Shown here: one piece after another, positions 44,768 through 57,179 of the stretch
Position numbering within the stretch: the stretch's first letter is position 1
How the letters are laid out: each line of letters opens with the position of its first letter
Origin: Panagrolaimus kolymaensis
Taxonomy: Eukaryota > Nematoda > Chromadorea > Rhabditida > Panagrolaimidae
Assembly (NCBI GenBank): GCA_028622995.1
Contig: JAJQJQ010000028.1
Span: 2,666,001-2,730,000, forward strand
DNA length: 64,000 bases
Direction of reading: 5' to 3'
Program-made: the position numbers and the translations under genes
Notes under the pieces: model-generated
Databases searched by the model: none
Seen by the model: only the letters and a program-made list of their open reading frames with translations
Told to the model about the DNA's origin: nothing

Positions 44768-46238
44768 ATGTCAGAGTTTTATTTATTTTCGTATATTACA
44801 ACTTTTGTGTTGGGTATTTTAACATTAATAACAAGCATATATGTTGGTTTTAAACGAATTCATTCTCTTCATATCTTACCTAAAGCTCTACGGTAAGTAA
44901 GCTTTTTTCATTTTTTTCCTTTTTTTATTACTATGGCTTGGTTGGATAAGAGTCAGCTTTTCTTTCTTGTATAAAAAAGCAATACCCTTTTATTAAAACT
45001 TGAATTAGTAATATCCACCGTCAATTTAAAATTGTTTTTCTTAGAATATTGAAAAGCAAATTGTAGTGAGTATCAAGTATCAACGCAAATGATAACGTGT
45101 TTGTTTGAAAAAAATTTAATGACTAACGAAACTATTCTATGAAATTTAATGAGGATAAGTAAAAATATGTTTGTTCAACTGTCGAAAGTAATAGGGAGAA
45201 TCCATGCTGCACATTTTTTTGTTACAAAAAAAAAACAATAAATAATAATATTTTTTTAACAACAAAAAACTATTAAAAGTCTTTGATGTAATTTTTAAGC
45301 AAATTTTTAGACTATATCTCCAAGCATGTTGTTTACCATGTATGTTTACTGTCACCTTAATATCTATTTATGTAGCAGTAATTTATTTTATATTTGATAG
45401 TCAACTACATTGGACCATTGAAATTTTACGAACTGTGCTAGCTTTCCTTACCCAACAAATAAGAAATTGCTTTTTATTTATCGTCTTAGAACGGATTTAT
45501 GCTACCATAAGGCTTGAGAAATATTCATTGCATTCAGAAATATGTTTATTTTGGGGTTTTAATTTTGCTTCTATTATTATATCTACCCTCTATACAGGGA
45601 GCAATCTATATGGTAGGTCAAGCTTGCAAGCTAGAGCAGTGCTGTTTTTATAGTTCCATTTTTATAGGTCGCTTTGTTCCTGGAATGACGATAGTTTATG
45701 AATTGACGAACCACTTTGTATTTGGCACTCATATTTTTATTATTTTTGCCTGTATAATTTTGCATTTTTTGAACAAGAGGATGTACAGAGTTTCAGCTTA
45801 TCAGATGACTTTAAAACGACGATACACTGTAACGTTTTTTCCGATTATCAAAGGTTTTGACACCATTTTTTTAGGTATTTGAAAACATAAAAGTATCAAC
45901 ATTTTTATTTCCATCAATAATTATTTATGTAATTTTAGCACAATTTGGCGCATTTACATCCGTTGTATTTCAGTTTTATGATTTACCACCGCTGCCGACA
46001 GGTTTTTATCATATTGTATGTTGTCTCGAATTTTAGTTTAACTAACAACGCTTTTGTTTTTCAGTTTTATAATTTATGTTTCCTATTAATTTACCTTCGT
46101 CATCTATCAATGAAGCAAAGAGTTGAAGATCTCAATAACGCTAACGACAGAATTATAAAAAATCCATTTGGAAAAAATTTACCCGCTGTTGTTTCTTCAG
46201 AACAATATTTTAGAGATTTAAGGCAGACTTGGAAATAA
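44768..46238 (+). CDS. Sre/Sra-type 7TM chemoreceptor, 300 aa
   Basis: Exons 44768-44892, 45311-45612, 45668-45828, 45875-46015 and 46065-46238 join in phase. Seven hydrophobic segments are present. TM3 ends in 'LERIYATIRLEKY', the E-R-x-x-A-T pattern of Sre/Sra-superfamily receptors. 'HIFIIFACIILHFLNKRMYR' (TM5) is followed by a basic loop 'TLKRRYTV'. The C-terminus reads 'NPFGKNLPAVVSSEQYFRDL' then 'RQTWK', a YF..L...W tail shared with the paralog at 50667-51963, which has identical intron positions and phases. Probable ciliary odorant receptor of a sensory neuron. The family name is by motif only. Confidence 0.8.
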
Positions 46239-46692
46239 AATAGATTTTTACATACCTTTTTATTCTTTGTTTTTAAAATATTTATAAAGTATTTTGCAAA
46301 TAAATTTGAATGTGAATTAAAATAGAGAAAATATGTTTCACAACTTTTTTTAAATTTTCTATTTGCTTAAAAAAGTCTAAACTTCCAATTTCTGCTTTGA
46401 TTATTAGCTCTAAGCTGAGACATATTGTTTTAAGAGAAATTTTTTTATTTATGTCATATATTTGCAGCTGAAATATGTGTAAGCAAAATGTCAAAAATTA
46501 ATTAATTTTTATATAATGGATGTAAAAAGCTTTTTTTTTTAAATGCAGAAATATCAAAAAAATTTATGCCCTATGGGTGTCAATTGTTTACACCTGGCAA
46601 AGAAAATCCATACCATTATAAAAAATAATAGAATAAGATACTAGTGTAGCTGAAAATTTTTCTTTTGACATATTATATTTGCAATAAACATC
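46239..46692. promoter_or_regulatory. Spacer/promoter of the intronless receptor
   Basis: AT-rich. A CACCTG E-box core (46591-46596) lies ~100 bp upstream of the ATG at 46693; it is a weaker match than those before the other Srh-like genes. Confidence 0.35.
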
Positions 46693-47688
46693 ATGTCTAA
46701 AGTTGAAATTCCATCCGATTTTTTTATTAATTTTTATTATTGGTATTCATATTTTACTTTAGCTTTGACATGGCTCTTAACTCCATTATTAGTTTATGTA
46801 ATTTTAACCCAATCTAAAAATCTCAAAAACTTTAAATGGTTGCTTCTCAATCATTTATTTTGGTGTTTGGCATTTGAAACATTTTATACTTCAGTGAAAC
46901 CTCTGATATTAACTCCAGCCTCGGGAGGTTTGCCTCTTGGTTTACTAAGAAACGGTAACATGAGAACAACAACAATAGCAACCTTTGTTGGAGTAATTTT
47001 GATTGCAAATTGCATTGCGAGTCTATGCGCAACTTTGATATCTCGATATATGTTAGTTTTCCCTACAAAAGCTTCAAAATGTTTAAATTTAAAGTTTTTA
47101 ATCTGGTTTGTTTTAACACTTACCATGGTGTGTTGGACCTCTCTTGGATTTGCGGTAATTCCAATCTTAGCAATTGATGAAGATGAAATTCGTCGATCTG
47201 CAATTGAATATGATCCAATATTCCAGAATTTTGTAAAAGAATCCTCATTTGTTTTTATGCCAATTAAAATCGTTGAAATACCGGCTTTAGTCATATTAAT
47301 TTTACTTATTTTTATTTGCATATTTTTTTTATTATTTATAATATATTTTATTTATTGTGTTAAATCTCAAGCGACCACAAATCGAATGACAAAATTACAA
47401 AGTTCGCTAATTACTTCTTCAATCATTCAAATTCTTTGTACATGTATTTTTATTATTTCTCCCCCAATTGTTTTAGCATCCGTAATTTATTTTCAAATTC
47501 CCAATTCTGCTGGAACTTTTTGTTTCTTTGGTAATTTAGTAATTTCTCATGCTTTCGTTGAATTTATTGTTACTTTGTATTTTGTTTCACCATATCGAAA
47601 TTTTTTAAAGAAAAGTTTTAAAAAAATTTTTGGTTACAAATCTACTATAGCTCCATCGATATCTTTTACATATATAAAAGTAACATAA
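46693..47688 (+). CDS. Intronless Srh/Sri-like 7TM chemoreceptor, 331 aa
   Basis: One open frame of 331 codons from ATG 46693 to TAA. Seven TM segments are visible, from 'YSYFTLALTWLLTPLLVYVI' to 'NLVISHAFVEFIVTLYFV', followed by the Srh/Sri-type 'SPYRNFLKKSFKKIF' end of TM7. It is the intact paralog of the frameshifted copy at 16147-17152, which is also intronless. The other receptor genes in the cluster have 2-4 introns, so these two form a separate lineage, perhaps derived from a retrocopy. The role is a putative chemosensory GPCR. Confidence 0.85.
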   Translation: MSKVEIPSDFFINFYYWYSYFTLALTWLLTPLLVYVILTQSKNLKNFKWLLLNHLFWCLAFETFYTSVKPLILTPASGGLPLGLLRNGNMRTTTIATFVGVILIANCIASLCATLISRYMLVFPTKASKCLNLKFLIWFVLTLTMVCWTSLGFAVIPILAIDEDEIRRSAIEYDPIFQNFVKESSFVFMPIKIVEIPALVILILLIFICIFFLLFIIYFIYCVKSQATTNRMTKLQSSLITSSIIQILCTCIFIISPPIVLASVIYFQIPNSAGTFCFFGNLVISHAFVEFIVTLYFVSPYRNFLKKSFKKIFGYKSTIAPSISFTYIKVT

Positions 47689-48335
47689 GATTTAATTTAT
47701 ATGCTAATAAAATCTAATTTTTCTAAACCATTGCTCATCACATTTTTCATCAAGAGGTCAGCATCTCTTCAAAACTTGGCAAAAAAAAAAACAGAAAAAC
47801 AAAAAAGTAATTACTGAGGCTAATCAAGGCACAAGAAAAAGATTAATTGATGCAAATAAAAAATAAAATTTTTTGTGTTTCAAAATTTTTATGACATTAA
47901 AGATCAAATGCAACGTAAAAATTTTGTGGGTTTTCTACTTTACTTTTTTATTCAATTTCACCGAAGTGAAAACTATGTATTTATTCTTCCCAGACTAAAT
48001 AATTCAAGCCAATATTAATTCGTGTATCATATAAATTAAAGAGAACTCTTTTCTGGGTATTACTTATGTTGATTTTTTGGACTTTATTTTATTTTTAGTT
48101 AAACCTAAACTAATTAATTACAGCATTTGAGCAGAAAAAAAATTCAATAGCATTATAATTATAAAATAGATTATATTAATTAATTTTATCGAAGAGTCAC
48201 CCCGAATTATAGTTATTATGCTTAGTTCAAATTAAAAAAAATAAAGTAAAATTTTTCCGGTCGAAACGAATTAATAATTATCCTTTTCTATCTTAGAAGA
48301 ACACAACCAGAGTCCGGCGAGACCATGATTTTTTT
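47689..48335. other. Intergenic, nothing recognised
   Basis: AT-rich spacer between the receptor and the satellite array. Confidence 0.55.
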
Positions 48336-50537
48336 AGAAGTACCTCAAACAATGAACATTTTTTGAACAAATGTATCAAGCAAACAAGGAGTCACCAAAT
48401 TGAAAAAAATACATTTTAAATAAATTCAATTTTTCTGATTTTGTATTAGAAATTTTTTTTTTGAGCTTTTTTTCTTTTCTAAATTCATAATTAATTATTT
48501 AAAAAATTATTAGAAAAAGGATTTTCGATTGCCTCCGTTGGAAGTATCTCAAACAATGAACATTTTTTGAACAAATGTATCAAGCAAACAAGGAGTTTTG
48601 AATAAATCAAATTTTCTGATTTTGTATTAGAAATTTTTTTTTTTGAGCTTTTTTTCTTTTCTTAATTCATAATTAATTATTTAAAAATTTATTAGAAAAA
48701 GGATTTTCGATTGCCTCCGTTGGAAGTACCTCAAACAATGAACATTTTTTGAACAAATGTATCAAGCAAACAAGGAGTTTTGAATAAATCAAATTTTCTG
48801 ATTTTGTATTAGAAATTTTTTTTTCTGAGCTTTTTTTCTTTTCTTATATCATAATTAATTATTTAAAAATTTATTAGAAAAAGGATTTTCGATTGCCTCC
48901 TTTGGAAGTACCTCAAAATATGAACATTTTTTGAACAAATGTATCAAGCAAACAAGGAGTTTTGAATAAATCAAATTTTCTGATTTTGTATTAGAAATTT
49001 TTTTTTCTGAGCTTTTTTTCTTTTCTTATATCATAATTAATTATTTAAAAATTTATTAGAAAAAGGATTTTCGATTGCCTCCTTTGGAAGTACCTCAAAA
49101 TATGAACATTTTTTGAACAAATGTATCAAGCAAACAAGGAGTTTTGAATAAATCAAATTTTCTGATTTTGTATTAGAAATTTTTTTTTTTGAGCTTTTTT
49201 TCTTTTCTAAATTCATAATTAATTATTTAAAAATTTATTAGAAAAAGGATTTTCGATTGCCTCCTTTGGAAGTACCTCAAAATATGAACATTTTTTGAAC
49301 AAATGTATCAAGCAAACAAGGTGTTTTGAATAAATCAAATTTTCTGATTTTGTATTAGAAATTTTTTTTTTTGAGCTTTTTTTCTTTTCTTAATTCATAA
49401 TTAATTATTTAAAAATTTATTAGAAAAAGGATTTTCGATTGCCTCCGTTGGAAGTACCTCAAACAATGAACATTTTTTGAACAAATGTATCAAGCAAACA
49501 AGGAGTTTTGAATAAATCAAATTTTCTGATTTTGTATTAGAAATTTTTTTTTTTGAGCTTTTTTTCTTTTCTTAATTCATAATTAATTATTTAAAAATTT
49601 ATTAGAAAAAGGATTTTCGATTGCCTCCGTTGGAAGTACCTCAAACAATGAACATTTTTTAAACAAATGTATCAAGCAAACAAGGAGTTTTGAATAAATC
49701 AAATTTTCTGATTTTGTATTAGAAATTTTTTTTTCTGAGCTTTTTTTCTTTTCTTAATTCATAATTAATTATTTAAAAATTTATTAGAAAAAGGATTTTC
49801 GATTGCCTCCGTTGGAAGTACCTCAAACAATGAACATTTTTTAAACAAATGTATCAAGCAAACAAGGAGTTTTGAATAAATCAAATTTTCTGATTTTGTA
49901 TTAGAAATTTTTTTTTCTGAGCTTTTTTTCTTTTCTTAATTCATAATTAATTATTTAAAAATTTATTAGAAAAAGGATTTTCGATTGCCTCCGTTGGAAG
50001 TACCTCAAACAATGAACATTTTTTGAACAAATGTATCAAGCAAACAAGGAGTCACCAAATTGAAAAAAATACATTTTAAATAAATTCAAATTTTCTGATT
50101 TTGTATTAGAAATTTTTTTTTTTGAGCTTTTTTCTTTTCTAAATTCATAATTAATTATTTAAAAATTTATTAGAAAAAGGATTTTCGATTGCCTCCGTTG
50201 GAAGTACCTCAAACAATGAACATTTTTTAAACAAATGTATCAAGCAAACAAGGAGTTTTGAATAAATCAAATTTTCTGATTTTGTATTAGAAATTTTTTT
50301 TTCTGAGCTTTTTTTCTTTTCTTAATTCATAATTAATTATTTAAAAATTTATTAGAAAAAGGATTTTCGATTGCCTCCGTTGGAAGTACCTCAAACAATG
50401 AACATTTTTTAAACAAATGTATCAAGCAAACAAGGAGTTTTGAATAAATCAAATTTTCTGATTTTGTATTAGAAATTTTTTTTTTTGAGCTTTTTTTCTT
50501 TTCTTAATTCATAATTAATTATTTAAAAATTTAAGAA
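48336..50537. repeat. Tandem satellite array, 182-bp unit, ~12 copies
   Basis: The anchor GCCTCC recurs at 48531, 48713, 48895, 49077, 49259, 49441, 49623, 49805 and 49987 with a spacing of exactly 182 bp, then at 50191 (204 bp) and 50373 (182 bp). The longer unit, and the first unit at ~48340, carry a different ~40-bp stretch (GTCACCAAATTG...) in place of GTTTTG near 48391 and 50050. Copies at 48895, 49077 and 49259 share two linked variants (CCTTTGG and CAAAATATG). The array is non-coding and very homogeneous, hence young. It lies between two Sre-type paralogs. Confidence 0.95.
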
Positions 50538-50666
50538 AGATTAAAGGGAAGTAGTACTTGTAAATATTTAATTTTTTTCTCAGAAATTTTTACGGTTTTG
50601 TAACGTGCGAAAAAATAAGCTATTTTTTCGTAAACAGAAAATAGGTTAATTTAAAAAAAAATTTCA

Positions 50667-51963
50667 ATGTTGGATTTTTATTATATTTGTTATATAATAA
50701 GTTTTATAATATCAATTTTGACATGGATAATCAATATTTTTGTTGGAATTAAGCGGCTTCACACTCTTCGAGTTCTTCCATATGCAATAAGGTAAGTAAG
50801 AGACTATCGATCGATACAAAAAAATTTTTAAACTTTATAAATCTCGAAATTTCAATTTTAGACTCTATCTCCAAGTTTGCTGTTTGCCATTTATGTCTTT
50901 ATTTACTTTAAATTCAATATACTTATCTGCATATTATATGGTTTTTAAAACTCAACAACATTATTCCATTGAAATTATTCGAGCTATTGGATCCGTTGGT
51001 CTTCAATCAATTAGAACTTCTTTCTTACTTATTATCTTAGAACGCATTTATGTCACGATAAAACTTGAAAATTATACTTTTCATTCTGAATTTTATTTAT
51101 TTTGTTGTTTTGCAGGTTTCACTTCAATGATATCGCTGATTTATGCATGGCTGAATGTTTATTGTAGGCTTAAAACATTTAAAGTTTTTTTAAAATATTT
51201 ATGAAAATTTCAGATAGATTTGTGATTTCAATGCAATTTGTTTTTGAAATGTTAAATCATTTTGTTTTTGGTATTCATAGTTTTATTATTTGTGTTTCAA
51301 TAATTTTGCATATTTTAAATAAGAAAATGTACAAAAGTTCTGCATATCAAAGAACATTAAAAAGGCGGCATACGGTAAGAATGTTTTCAAGACATTGGCT
51401 TTAGTATTTTTGCTTATTTGCATTTAGATTTTTCGAAATATTAAGATTTCCACATTTTTATTTCCTTCTATTTTGATTTACACCATTTTGGCTCAAAGTG
51501 TCGCCATAACTTCAATAATTATTCAAATCTCCAAATTACCAGCATTGCCACAAGCTGTTTATCATTGTGTTAGTTTTTCTCTCTCAAATGCTCTAACAAT
51601 TTATATCAAAAGTTCGTAAAAACAAAAGTTTTTCTGAATAAATTTTAACCTTTTTATGTAAAAATTCAAAATGAATGAAAAATAAATTTTTTGTCGATAC
51701 ACCGTCGACAACACACAAAAAGCACCTGCTTTTGTAAACCTAAAAAAAGTAAAGTAAAATGTAAGTTTTTAAATTTTTTTCAGCTGTACAATTTATGTTT
51801 CATGTTTATTTATATTCGTCATTATTTAATTGGAACTAAAGCTCGTACCTTCACTAAATACAATGCCGTGGCAGTGATTGTGAAAAATCCATTTGGAAAA
51901 GATTTACCTGCTTCGGTTTCAACTGAACAATACTTTAATTATTTACAAAATCAATGGAAATGA
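50667..51963 (+). CDS. Sre/Sra-type 7TM chemoreceptor, 302 aa
   Basis: Exons 50667-50791, 50862-51163, 51214-51374, 51428-51568 and 51784-51963 join in phase. The first four exons (125, 302, 161 and 141 nt) have the same lengths as in the receptor at 44768-46238, so the two are direct paralogs. 'LERIYVTIKLENYTFHSEF', 'HSFIICVSIILHILNKKMY' and the C-terminal 'NPFGKDLPASVSTEQYF' then 'QNQWK' are shared. Seven TM segments; no defect is seen. The last intron (51569-51783) is longer than in the paralog. Confidence 0.8.
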
Positions 51964-53218
51964 ACGTTCTTCGTGACATTTAAAATTTTTTACTAGAATT
52001 CTGATTTTTTGTATTTAGATTACGTAAAAAATTATTTTAAAAACACAAATTGGTGTAAAGTTGTGGGAAAATAAATCTTTTTTTTATAACTTTCCCAAAT
52101 ACATATACTTGAATACAAAATGTTTTTTATACTAAAAAATATATATTACCTCTTTTATAACTACATTTTTTAGATGGCTCATAAAGAAAGAAAAAACAAG
52201 GAAAAATAAAGCAAATAATAGGAATGGCATTGAGCCTAGCAGGGCAGAAGACAAACCCAGATTTAAAATTTTTAGGCATCTTACAAACATTAAACAAAAG
52301 TGGAATAATGGCACAAAATTATTTTCCAAAATTTTTTGACCCAGAATTTTTGTTTAAAATAGAGATATTCATTCCACTAAACTTTTTAGATTTTTTTTGT
52401 TAGATTTTATATTTTTGATCGTAAAACGCTTTTGGCTAATTAAAATTCATTAAATATAAATGGTTGGTTATTCTATTTTTTCTACTTTGATATACGTAAG
52501 AATAATATTTTTCAAATTTATTTAAGCAAAAATTTTTAATGATACTACAATTATATACTTTTAATTACCCATAGTCTGTAAGTATTTAATAAAAAAACGC
52601 AAATACTAGCGCGACAAAAACATTAGTTTAAAAGAGTGGAAAAATTTTTTTTTTTAAAACATAGACTAAAGCAAAACCGCACTGAGCTTTGGCACACTAA
52701 AAAGTCAATTGAATTATTTTTGCACTTGAGCATGTTTTGAAGGTATTATCAAACCAAAATATATTTTTGTCATTTTTTAATATTTTCTCAAAATTTCTTA
52801 TAAAATTTCGAAAACCTTTGAATAAATTCTTTGTGAAAGTTTAGTTTCGTCAATAAAAACCCAACTTAAGTCTCTTCATTTACGCTTCCACTAAATTTAT
52901 TCATATTCTGAAGTTTTGAAGTGCCTCAAACGGAATGCCTTAATTCAACTTTTTTTTTTGTGACACTATGGTTACTGTTTTTTTCTTTTCAATTTTTTAC
53001 ATTCTTTTTTAATTAAGAGTTTTTTTGCGTTGGATTATTTATACCTTTAATTGCTCTTTTCCCAGTAAATAAAAGAGTGTAATTATAAGTTTATTTCTAA
53101 AATTTATTTTTCTCTTTGACATTTTTATAATTATACCTTTCACAATTTTTCTTTTATCCTTCTCTATAATTTTCAGCTCTTTTTTAAATTTTTGAATTTT
53201 ACACTTTTTTGTACAAAA
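51964..53218. other. Intergenic 1.25 kb
   Basis: AT-rich. A hydrophobic minus-strand frame at ~52132-52329 has no partner exons and was not accepted. 'GTGCCTCAAACGGAATGCC' at ~52921 resembles a short part of the 182-bp satellite unit and may be a stray fragment. Confidence 0.45.
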
Positions 53219-54907
53219 ATGTCAGCGAATATTTCTTCTGAATGTATTTTGGCAGAAGAAACAATTGCAAATTGGCCGATGACAATCGTTTTGATTTCTG
53301 TGGTTTTATTGGATGCAATCAGTGTATTTCTTCTTATTATCTATGGAAATTGTTATCGCAACAATAAAGCCTTACATCCAAATATAAAAGCTTTAAAACT
53401 ATCTTTGATATTTTGTCTAATTTTGAGAAACACTTTGACGATGTTGCGAGCTTGTCGTATGCTTTTTGCGACATTTACTGGAAAAGTAAGTTTTTTTCTT
53501 ATATTTTTGGAGAAAATTTGCATTTTTTTTTTATTTCAGCAAAATCCTTGCTTTTTGCTTACTCCGAAATATGTTTGTGGAATTGAATCTATAATAAATG
53601 CATCCCCGATTGAAGTGGTGGATTGGATGTTTTGTGTTATCACACTTGAAAGAATAGCTGCGACGTTGTTTCATAAAAAATATGAAAATTTTAAATGCAC
53701 ATTTTTATCTCTTTTTTGCGTAATATTTCCGGTAAGTTTTTTTTAAACATATACAATTCAGTGTTCTATGTTTTTAATATTTTTGTGAGCAAAAAAAATA
53801 TCTTTCATTGTTCTTAAAATATGTATGTGTCATAATTTTTTTAATTTGGTTAGAAAGAATTGAAAGATTATCGAAGTTGTGAAAACAATGCAATTATAAA
53901 ATAACTTTGAGGGTTATCAAAGCATTATTTTTCTCGTGTTCTGTGCTTTCTAAGCCGAAGGAAAAAAAACTAAAAGAAACAATAATTTTGTTGCCTTTTC
54001 GATTACGATACTTAAATTTTTGTTGATATATTAATTTGTTAGTTTTATTATTTGACTTAATTTTACAGAATCAATGCCGAATTTTCTTTTATTTTTATTA
54101 AACTAAGTTCTTGGTGACGCACATGGTTTTCTTTTTTTGTTAGAGAATAAAAAATGCATAGTTTAAAATAGTCTCCCAAAACCATAATTTTTATTGCTTT
54201 GATTAACATTTTTCCCCTCAAAATTTTTGAATTTTCAGTGGATATTTCAAATAATTCATATCATCCCTAAATTTGTAACTTTATTTGATGGTCCAAATGA
54301 TCTCATGCCATATTGCAGTTCAATTTCAACTAAAGCATATGACATATTTGTAACTTTTGGATATTTGCTCCCCATTGTAATCGTCAACATAATTTTATGT
54401 TTTATTATTTTACTTTTTAATTCTCGAGCACAGAGATATGATGTTTTGAAAACCAGCGATGGAGGAAATTATTTAACAGCAAAATTTCAAAGACTCGAAA
54501 ATATTTCGGTTACACGAATTATGACCTTACATTGCATCGTATTTTTGCTGTTTCACATTGCAAATGTTTACATGATTGTTCTCATACAAAATGCAAATTT
54601 AACTTCCCTTCCAATGTTTGCATTTTACAAAGTAAAAAATTTTAAACTTTTTCCAGTCAAAAAAATAATCTTAATATTTTTTTAGGAAGCGTCGGGCCTT
54701 ACTTTTCCCATTCATGGCAATGTTTATGTTATTTTGGGATTGATTATGTCAAGAAAAATTCGAATGATGTTTTATAAAAATAAATTTATTCTAATTTTTC
54801 TTTGCAGAAAAAATGAAAGGGAACTTATCACTATTCCATCAAACGTTGTTGCTCCATTAGCTGAACGGGATGATTATTTTCGAATGTATCGACAACAATG
54901 GAACTAA
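53219..54907 (+). CDS. Sre/Sra-superfamily 7TM chemoreceptor, 357 aa
   Basis: Exons 53219-53485, 53540-53731, 54239-54631 and 54686-54907 join in phase 0 at every junction. The start at 53219 was chosen because no ATG lies upstream in frame. TM1 is 'WPMTIVLISVVLLDAISVFL'. TM3 ends with 'MFCVITLERIAATLF' (E-R-x-x-A-T). TM7 precedes 'LGLIMSRKIRMMFYKN'. The tail is 'LAERDDYFRMYRQQWN', of the same YF......W type as the two Sre-like paralogs. It is a more distant member than those two. Intron 2 is 507 nt, long for this genome. Confidence 0.78.
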
Positions 54908-55507
54908 TTTTTTTAAATTTTACGGGCAAAAAAATTGAAAAATTGTGGTTCACTTTGAGGATAAACTCATGACTTTAAAATTATTGTTTTAACACTAAAA
55001 TATTTTAAAACTTTTTTTGAATTTTCTTTAAAATAAAAATTATTATTGTCATTAAATTATTTATTTTATGCGAATAAATAATATTTTACACACAAATTTG
55101 TACAATATAATTTGTTTTTTTTTTAAATTAACAAAGCATTTTTTAATTTTTTAGTTTCCCTAAGAAAAGTTTTTTCTAAATATATTTGCTTTAAAAGTTG
55201 GCTTTTCTTCGGCTTCTAAATATTCTTTCAATTGAAAATATTACAAGTAAATAAAAAGTGTGTATTGATTTGCCAAAGCAATATTTAAGTTACATTTAAA
55301 AACCTAAGTAGGAAGTTTAGAATGAAAGTGTAAATAAGCACTTAACTTAAGAATTTTTTTTATACAGGTGAAAAAAATAAGTAACAAAGATTTAAAAAAA
55401 ACTTCATTTATTTTCATTTTAAATTCAAAGCTTTTTTTATTAAAAGGGTAAAAACTGAAAGCGGGGTGAAATACTTACAGTTACTCTTCGCGATAATTGA
55501 AATTTAA
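54908..55507. promoter_or_regulatory. 3' side of 7TM gene and promoter of first Srh-like gene
   Basis: AT-rich. GTAAATAAGCACTTAAC (~55330-55346) and the E-box CAGGTG (55365-55370) form a block shared by all three tandem Srh-like genes. The E-box lies 138 bp before the ATG at 55508. Confidence 0.5.
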
Positions 55508-56682
55508 ATGGATCCATTATATGATCATGTTTATACCATGGAAAATTTAATTGCCTATAGTCATCGGCTTCATTATAACACGGCTCTCGATTTAATAATC
55601 AATGGAATTGCCGCCTATGTTGTTCTAAAACATTCAACAACAGCAATGGGAATTTATAAATATTATATTTTACTCACAATTATTTGCGCATTTATTATGG
55701 ATTTTCATATTACATTTATTTTTGGCCCATATTTTATGCTTCCTTCAACGGTTTTGTGTGGTTCAAGCTTTATCGCTCTCAAATTGGGATTATTTTGGGG
55801 AAGAATTTTTAATTTTGTTAGTTTTTTTACTTTATGAAGGTTTTTGGAAAAAGTAAAACACATTATTTTTCAGTTTTTAATGCACATTACCTTTAGTAGC
55901 GTAGGATGGTCCATCGTTTTTGGTCTGCTGTATCAATATTCCACGCTAAAAGGAAATGCAGAAGTGTTTTTCCATAAACCTATCGGTTTTATTGTCATCG
56001 GTCTTACTATGGTTTTATATCCCCTGCCAGCATACGTTGTCATTGCTACCGCTTTTGATAGAAATAAAACTGTCGAATATATAAAAGAAAATTATGCAAA
56101 TTCTTTTGATCTCTTTTTGAAAGCCCCTTGTCATGCCGTGATTCTTGACGCTCATGGAAAAGCTTATTATGGATCGCTCGCTGGAATAATTTTATTGGTT
56201 TATGCATTCGGCATTATCGTGGCTCTAAAAATTCATTGGAAATTATCTGAAATGAAAAGCGTTTTATCAAAAGCAACTCTCAAAGCAAAACAACAATTAC
56301 TTTTAGCTTTGGTAATTCAAGCTACAATTCCATTTAGTTTTATCGTATTTCCAATCGTTTTTATGGCCATTGTCATTATCTTTCAAATTCCTAATACCAA
56401 TGGTAAATTTAAAAAAACTTAACTTTACAAACCAATTTATACTTTTTTTTTGTCAAAATCTTTTTAGTTTTCACTGATTATGCTCTACCAGTACTCTCCT
56501 TACATTCAACCGCCAATGCTCTGTCAGTTATGATCATGATTACTCCATATCGACGAGCTTTGATTTCAGGTTTCAAAACAGTTTTTGGAATGAATAGCAG
56601 AATTAATCCGTCCATTTTTGAAGCAACTAGTCATTCAATTACTATGACTGTTCCAAAGAGACCACAAACATTTATTAAATAA
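55508..56682 (+). CDS. Srh/Sri-like 7TM chemoreceptor, 350 aa
   Basis: Exons 55508-55816, 55874-56402 and 56468-56682 join in phase. Srh/Sri features: 'MGIYKYYILLTIICAFIMDF' (TM2), 'YPLPAYVVIATAFDRNKT', 'KATLKAKQQLLLALVIQATI' (before TM6), and 'SVMIMITPYRRALISGF' with the PYR motif at the end of TM7. It is the first of three tandem paralogs (57180-58380 and the truncated 59957-60478); exon lengths 309, 529 and 215 nt are the same as in the second. Predicted chemosensory GPCR. An E-box in a shared promoter block lies upstream. Confidence 0.85.
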
Positions 56683-57179
56683 TAATACAAAAGTTTCACA
56701 TTACAACTTTTAACTTTTTTCTAATTATGAATGTTAATTATTTTCTGAATTAAATAAAAATTCTGGTATTTTAATTAATTTTGTATTTTGCTAAAAAATA
56801 GATAAAAAAAAGTAAATTGCTTTGATGTTTGGTTTTACTAAACATTTATTTCTGCCACGATAATTTTAAATATCAATTTGTTTTTACTTTTGACAAACGT
56901 TTAGAATATGTTTTGTCCATTTAAAAAATGATACTATTAAATAGTCAATAAATGGAACCGAATTCGCCAATGTAACAGTAAAATTACAATTTTAAACGAA
57001 AAAATGTAAATAAGCACTTAACAGAAGAAAAAAATATTTTCAAACAGGTGAAAATAGAAAACAAGAAACATGTACCAAACTTTATTTTTTTGTGTTTCAA
57101 ACATTTTTCTTACCCAAAGCAAAGAGTAAACTCCCTTAGAAAAAATTTTAAAGTTATTTTTTCTGAAATTATATGGTGA
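56683..57179. promoter_or_regulatory. Promoter block of second Srh-like gene
   Basis: ~450 bp upstream are similar to the region before the truncated third copy (e.g. AATTATGAATGTTAAT, AGTCAATAAATGGAA, TGTAAATAAGCACTTA). E-box CAGGTG at 57045-57050; TTTCACCTGTT on the minus strand fits WWYCACSTGYY, 130 bp before the ATG. Confidence 0.55.

Noticed and set aside
48336..50537. Possible CRISPR-like array
   Set aside because: Units are contiguous 182-bp tandem repeats without short repeats separated by unique spacers, in a eukaryotic genome.
52132..52329. Hydrophobic minus-strand frame resembling a TM exon
   Set aside because: No matching exons with compatible splice sites on either side, and no similarity to the nearby receptors.
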